This document shows, piece by piece, positions 20,732-21,454 of a stretch of 21,454 nucleotides of DNA. The position numbers and the translations under genes were made by a program. The stretch's first letter is position 1; each line of letters begins with the position of its first letter. This DNA is from Oscillospiraceae bacterium. GTDB taxonomy: Bacteria; Bacillota; Clostridia; Oscillospirales; UBA644. The notes under the pieces are model-generated. The model was given only the letters and a program-made list of their open reading frames with translations, searched no databases and was not told the origin of the DNA. Where the stretch lies: the NCBI GenBank assembly GCA_015067385.1, contig SVMP01000015.1, positions 1 through 21,454 on the forward strand, written 5' to 3'.

Positions 20732-21454
20732 ATGTCAGATAAAATAAAAGTTTCCTCATATAAAAATCCCATAATACCCAGAATGGGCGTTTGTGATCCC
20801 CATATGCATGTTTTCGGTGATCGTGTATGGCTTTATGCAACGCATGATGCAAAACCCGGAAGCCCGCACTTTGTAATGGGTGACTGGCAGGTTTGGTCGT
20901 CAGCCGATCTTGTTGAATGGCAAAAAGAAGCTACGATCCGTCCCGAAGATTTCTTTATGGGTAAGTCAAACAGCTGTTGGGCAACCGACTGTATAGACCG
21001 AAACGGAAAATACTATTTCTATTTTTCAAACGGAAGCAGTCAGACAGGTGTTGCGGTAAGCGATAAACCCGAAGGTCCGTTTGTTGATGTCCTCGGAAAA
21101 CCTCTTCTTGACGGAACATTGACTACCACTACAGAATACGACCCTGCGCTTTTCTGTGATGACGACGGCAAATATTATATTGTTTTCGGCGGTCCGAAAT
21201 GGTGTTACGGTCCGGGGGCAGGCTACTATATTGCGCTTCTCAACGATGATATGATCTCTTTGGCTGAGACTCCGAGATATATCGAACTTGATCATATGGC
21301 AGACGATAAAGCTTCTCTGAATAAATTCAACGGAAAGTATTATCTTTCGTACGGTGGTTTTTACGCAATATCGGATAATGTTTACGGTCCGTATAAATTT
21401 ATGGGTAACACAGCCGCAAGTATTGACCATACAAGCTATTTTGAATGGAACGGT
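20732..21454 (+). CDS. Glycoside hydrolase family 43-like protein, N-terminal part (3' end outside window)
   Basis: The first 241 residues of a five-bladed-propeller glycosidase; the frame is still open at the window end. The GH43-like blade motifs are present: GVCDPHMHVFGDRVWLYATHD with the likely base D22, SCWATDCIDRNGKYYFYFS, and TEYDPALFCDDDGKYYIVFGG with the likely pKa-tuning D137. At the position where GH43 enzymes usually have the acid Glu before a KxNGxYYLSY block, this protein reads MADDKASLNKFNGKYYLSY, so Asp192 may replace Glu. There is no signal peptide, so a cytoplasmic site is expected. Members act on arabinose- or xylose-containing glycans. AAAGGAGG at 20716-20723 fixes ATG 20732. 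A divergent kinase gene shares the control region. Confidence 0.87.
   Translation, partial: MSDKIKVSSYKNPIIPRMGVCDPHMHVFGDRVWLYATHDAKPGSPHFVMGDWQVWSSADLVEWQKEATIRPEDFFMGKSNSCWATDCIDRNGKYYFYFSNGSSQTGVAVSDKPEGPFVDVLGKPLLDGTLTTTTEYDPALFCDDDGKYYIVFGGPKWCYGPGAGYYIALLNDDMISLAETPRYIELDHMADDKASLNKFNGKYYLSYGGFYAISDNVYGPYKFMGNTAASIDHTSYFEWNG

Overview
The window looks like the chromosome of a low-GC Gram-positive gut-type anaerobe, probably an uncultured member of the Clostridia (Oscillospirales or a relative). The reasons are A/T-rich but not extreme base composition, AGGAGG-type ribosome sites, several near-perfect sigma-A promoters (TTGACA-N17-TATAAT), a YtrA-type GntR/ABC operon, binding-protein sugar importers without their own ATPase, and a surface protein with a C-terminal anchor. 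The exact taxon cannot be read from the sequence. No rRNA, tRNA, insertion sequence, phage gene or CRISPR array was seen.

Layout. (1) 1-955, end of a major-facilitator transporter (plus strand), meeting tail to tail with a DUF3298-like protein (956-1606, minus). (2) 1702-4545, a plus-strand group: small zinc-ribbon protein, endonuclease/exonuclease/phosphatase-family hydrolase and a one-chain ABC exporter, closed by a hairpin at 4557-4591. (3) 4663-5919, a single gene with a perfect promoter and a strong terminator encoding a secreted CBM9-like protein with a Glu/Pro/Val/Thr stalk and a wall-anchor-like tail; its codon choice suggests very high expression. (4) 10061-5947 (minus), an ABC ATPase, a giant permease with a ~530-residue C-terminal ectodomain and a GntR/YtrA regulator, with a perfect 12-bp inverted repeat over the promoter start region. 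(5) 13215-10088 (minus), a three-gene operon: URO-D-like corrinoid-methyltransferase-type protein, methionine-gamma-lyase-like PLP enzyme and RimK-like ATP-grasp ligase; the last two overlap by 4 bp. (6) 13328-17200 (plus), a binding-protein sugar importer: unusually large lipoprotein plus two permeases. (7) 17230-21454, glycan-degrading genes: GH31 alpha-glycosidase (plus), PfkB sugar kinase (minus) and a divergent GH43-like glycosidase that runs off the window.

How they fit. Regions 6 and 7 read as a carbohydrate-use neighbourhood: capture and import of an oligosaccharide, trimming by GH31 and GH43 enzymes that lack signal peptides, and phosphorylation of a released sugar by the PfkB kinase. 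The importer ATPase is absent here and is probably a shared MsmX/UgpC-type protein encoded elsewhere. The CBM9-like surface protein may bind glycans outside the cell but has no clear regulatory link to the other genes. The three-gene operon of region 5 has no pathway that I can assign and is the best candidate for new biochemistry.
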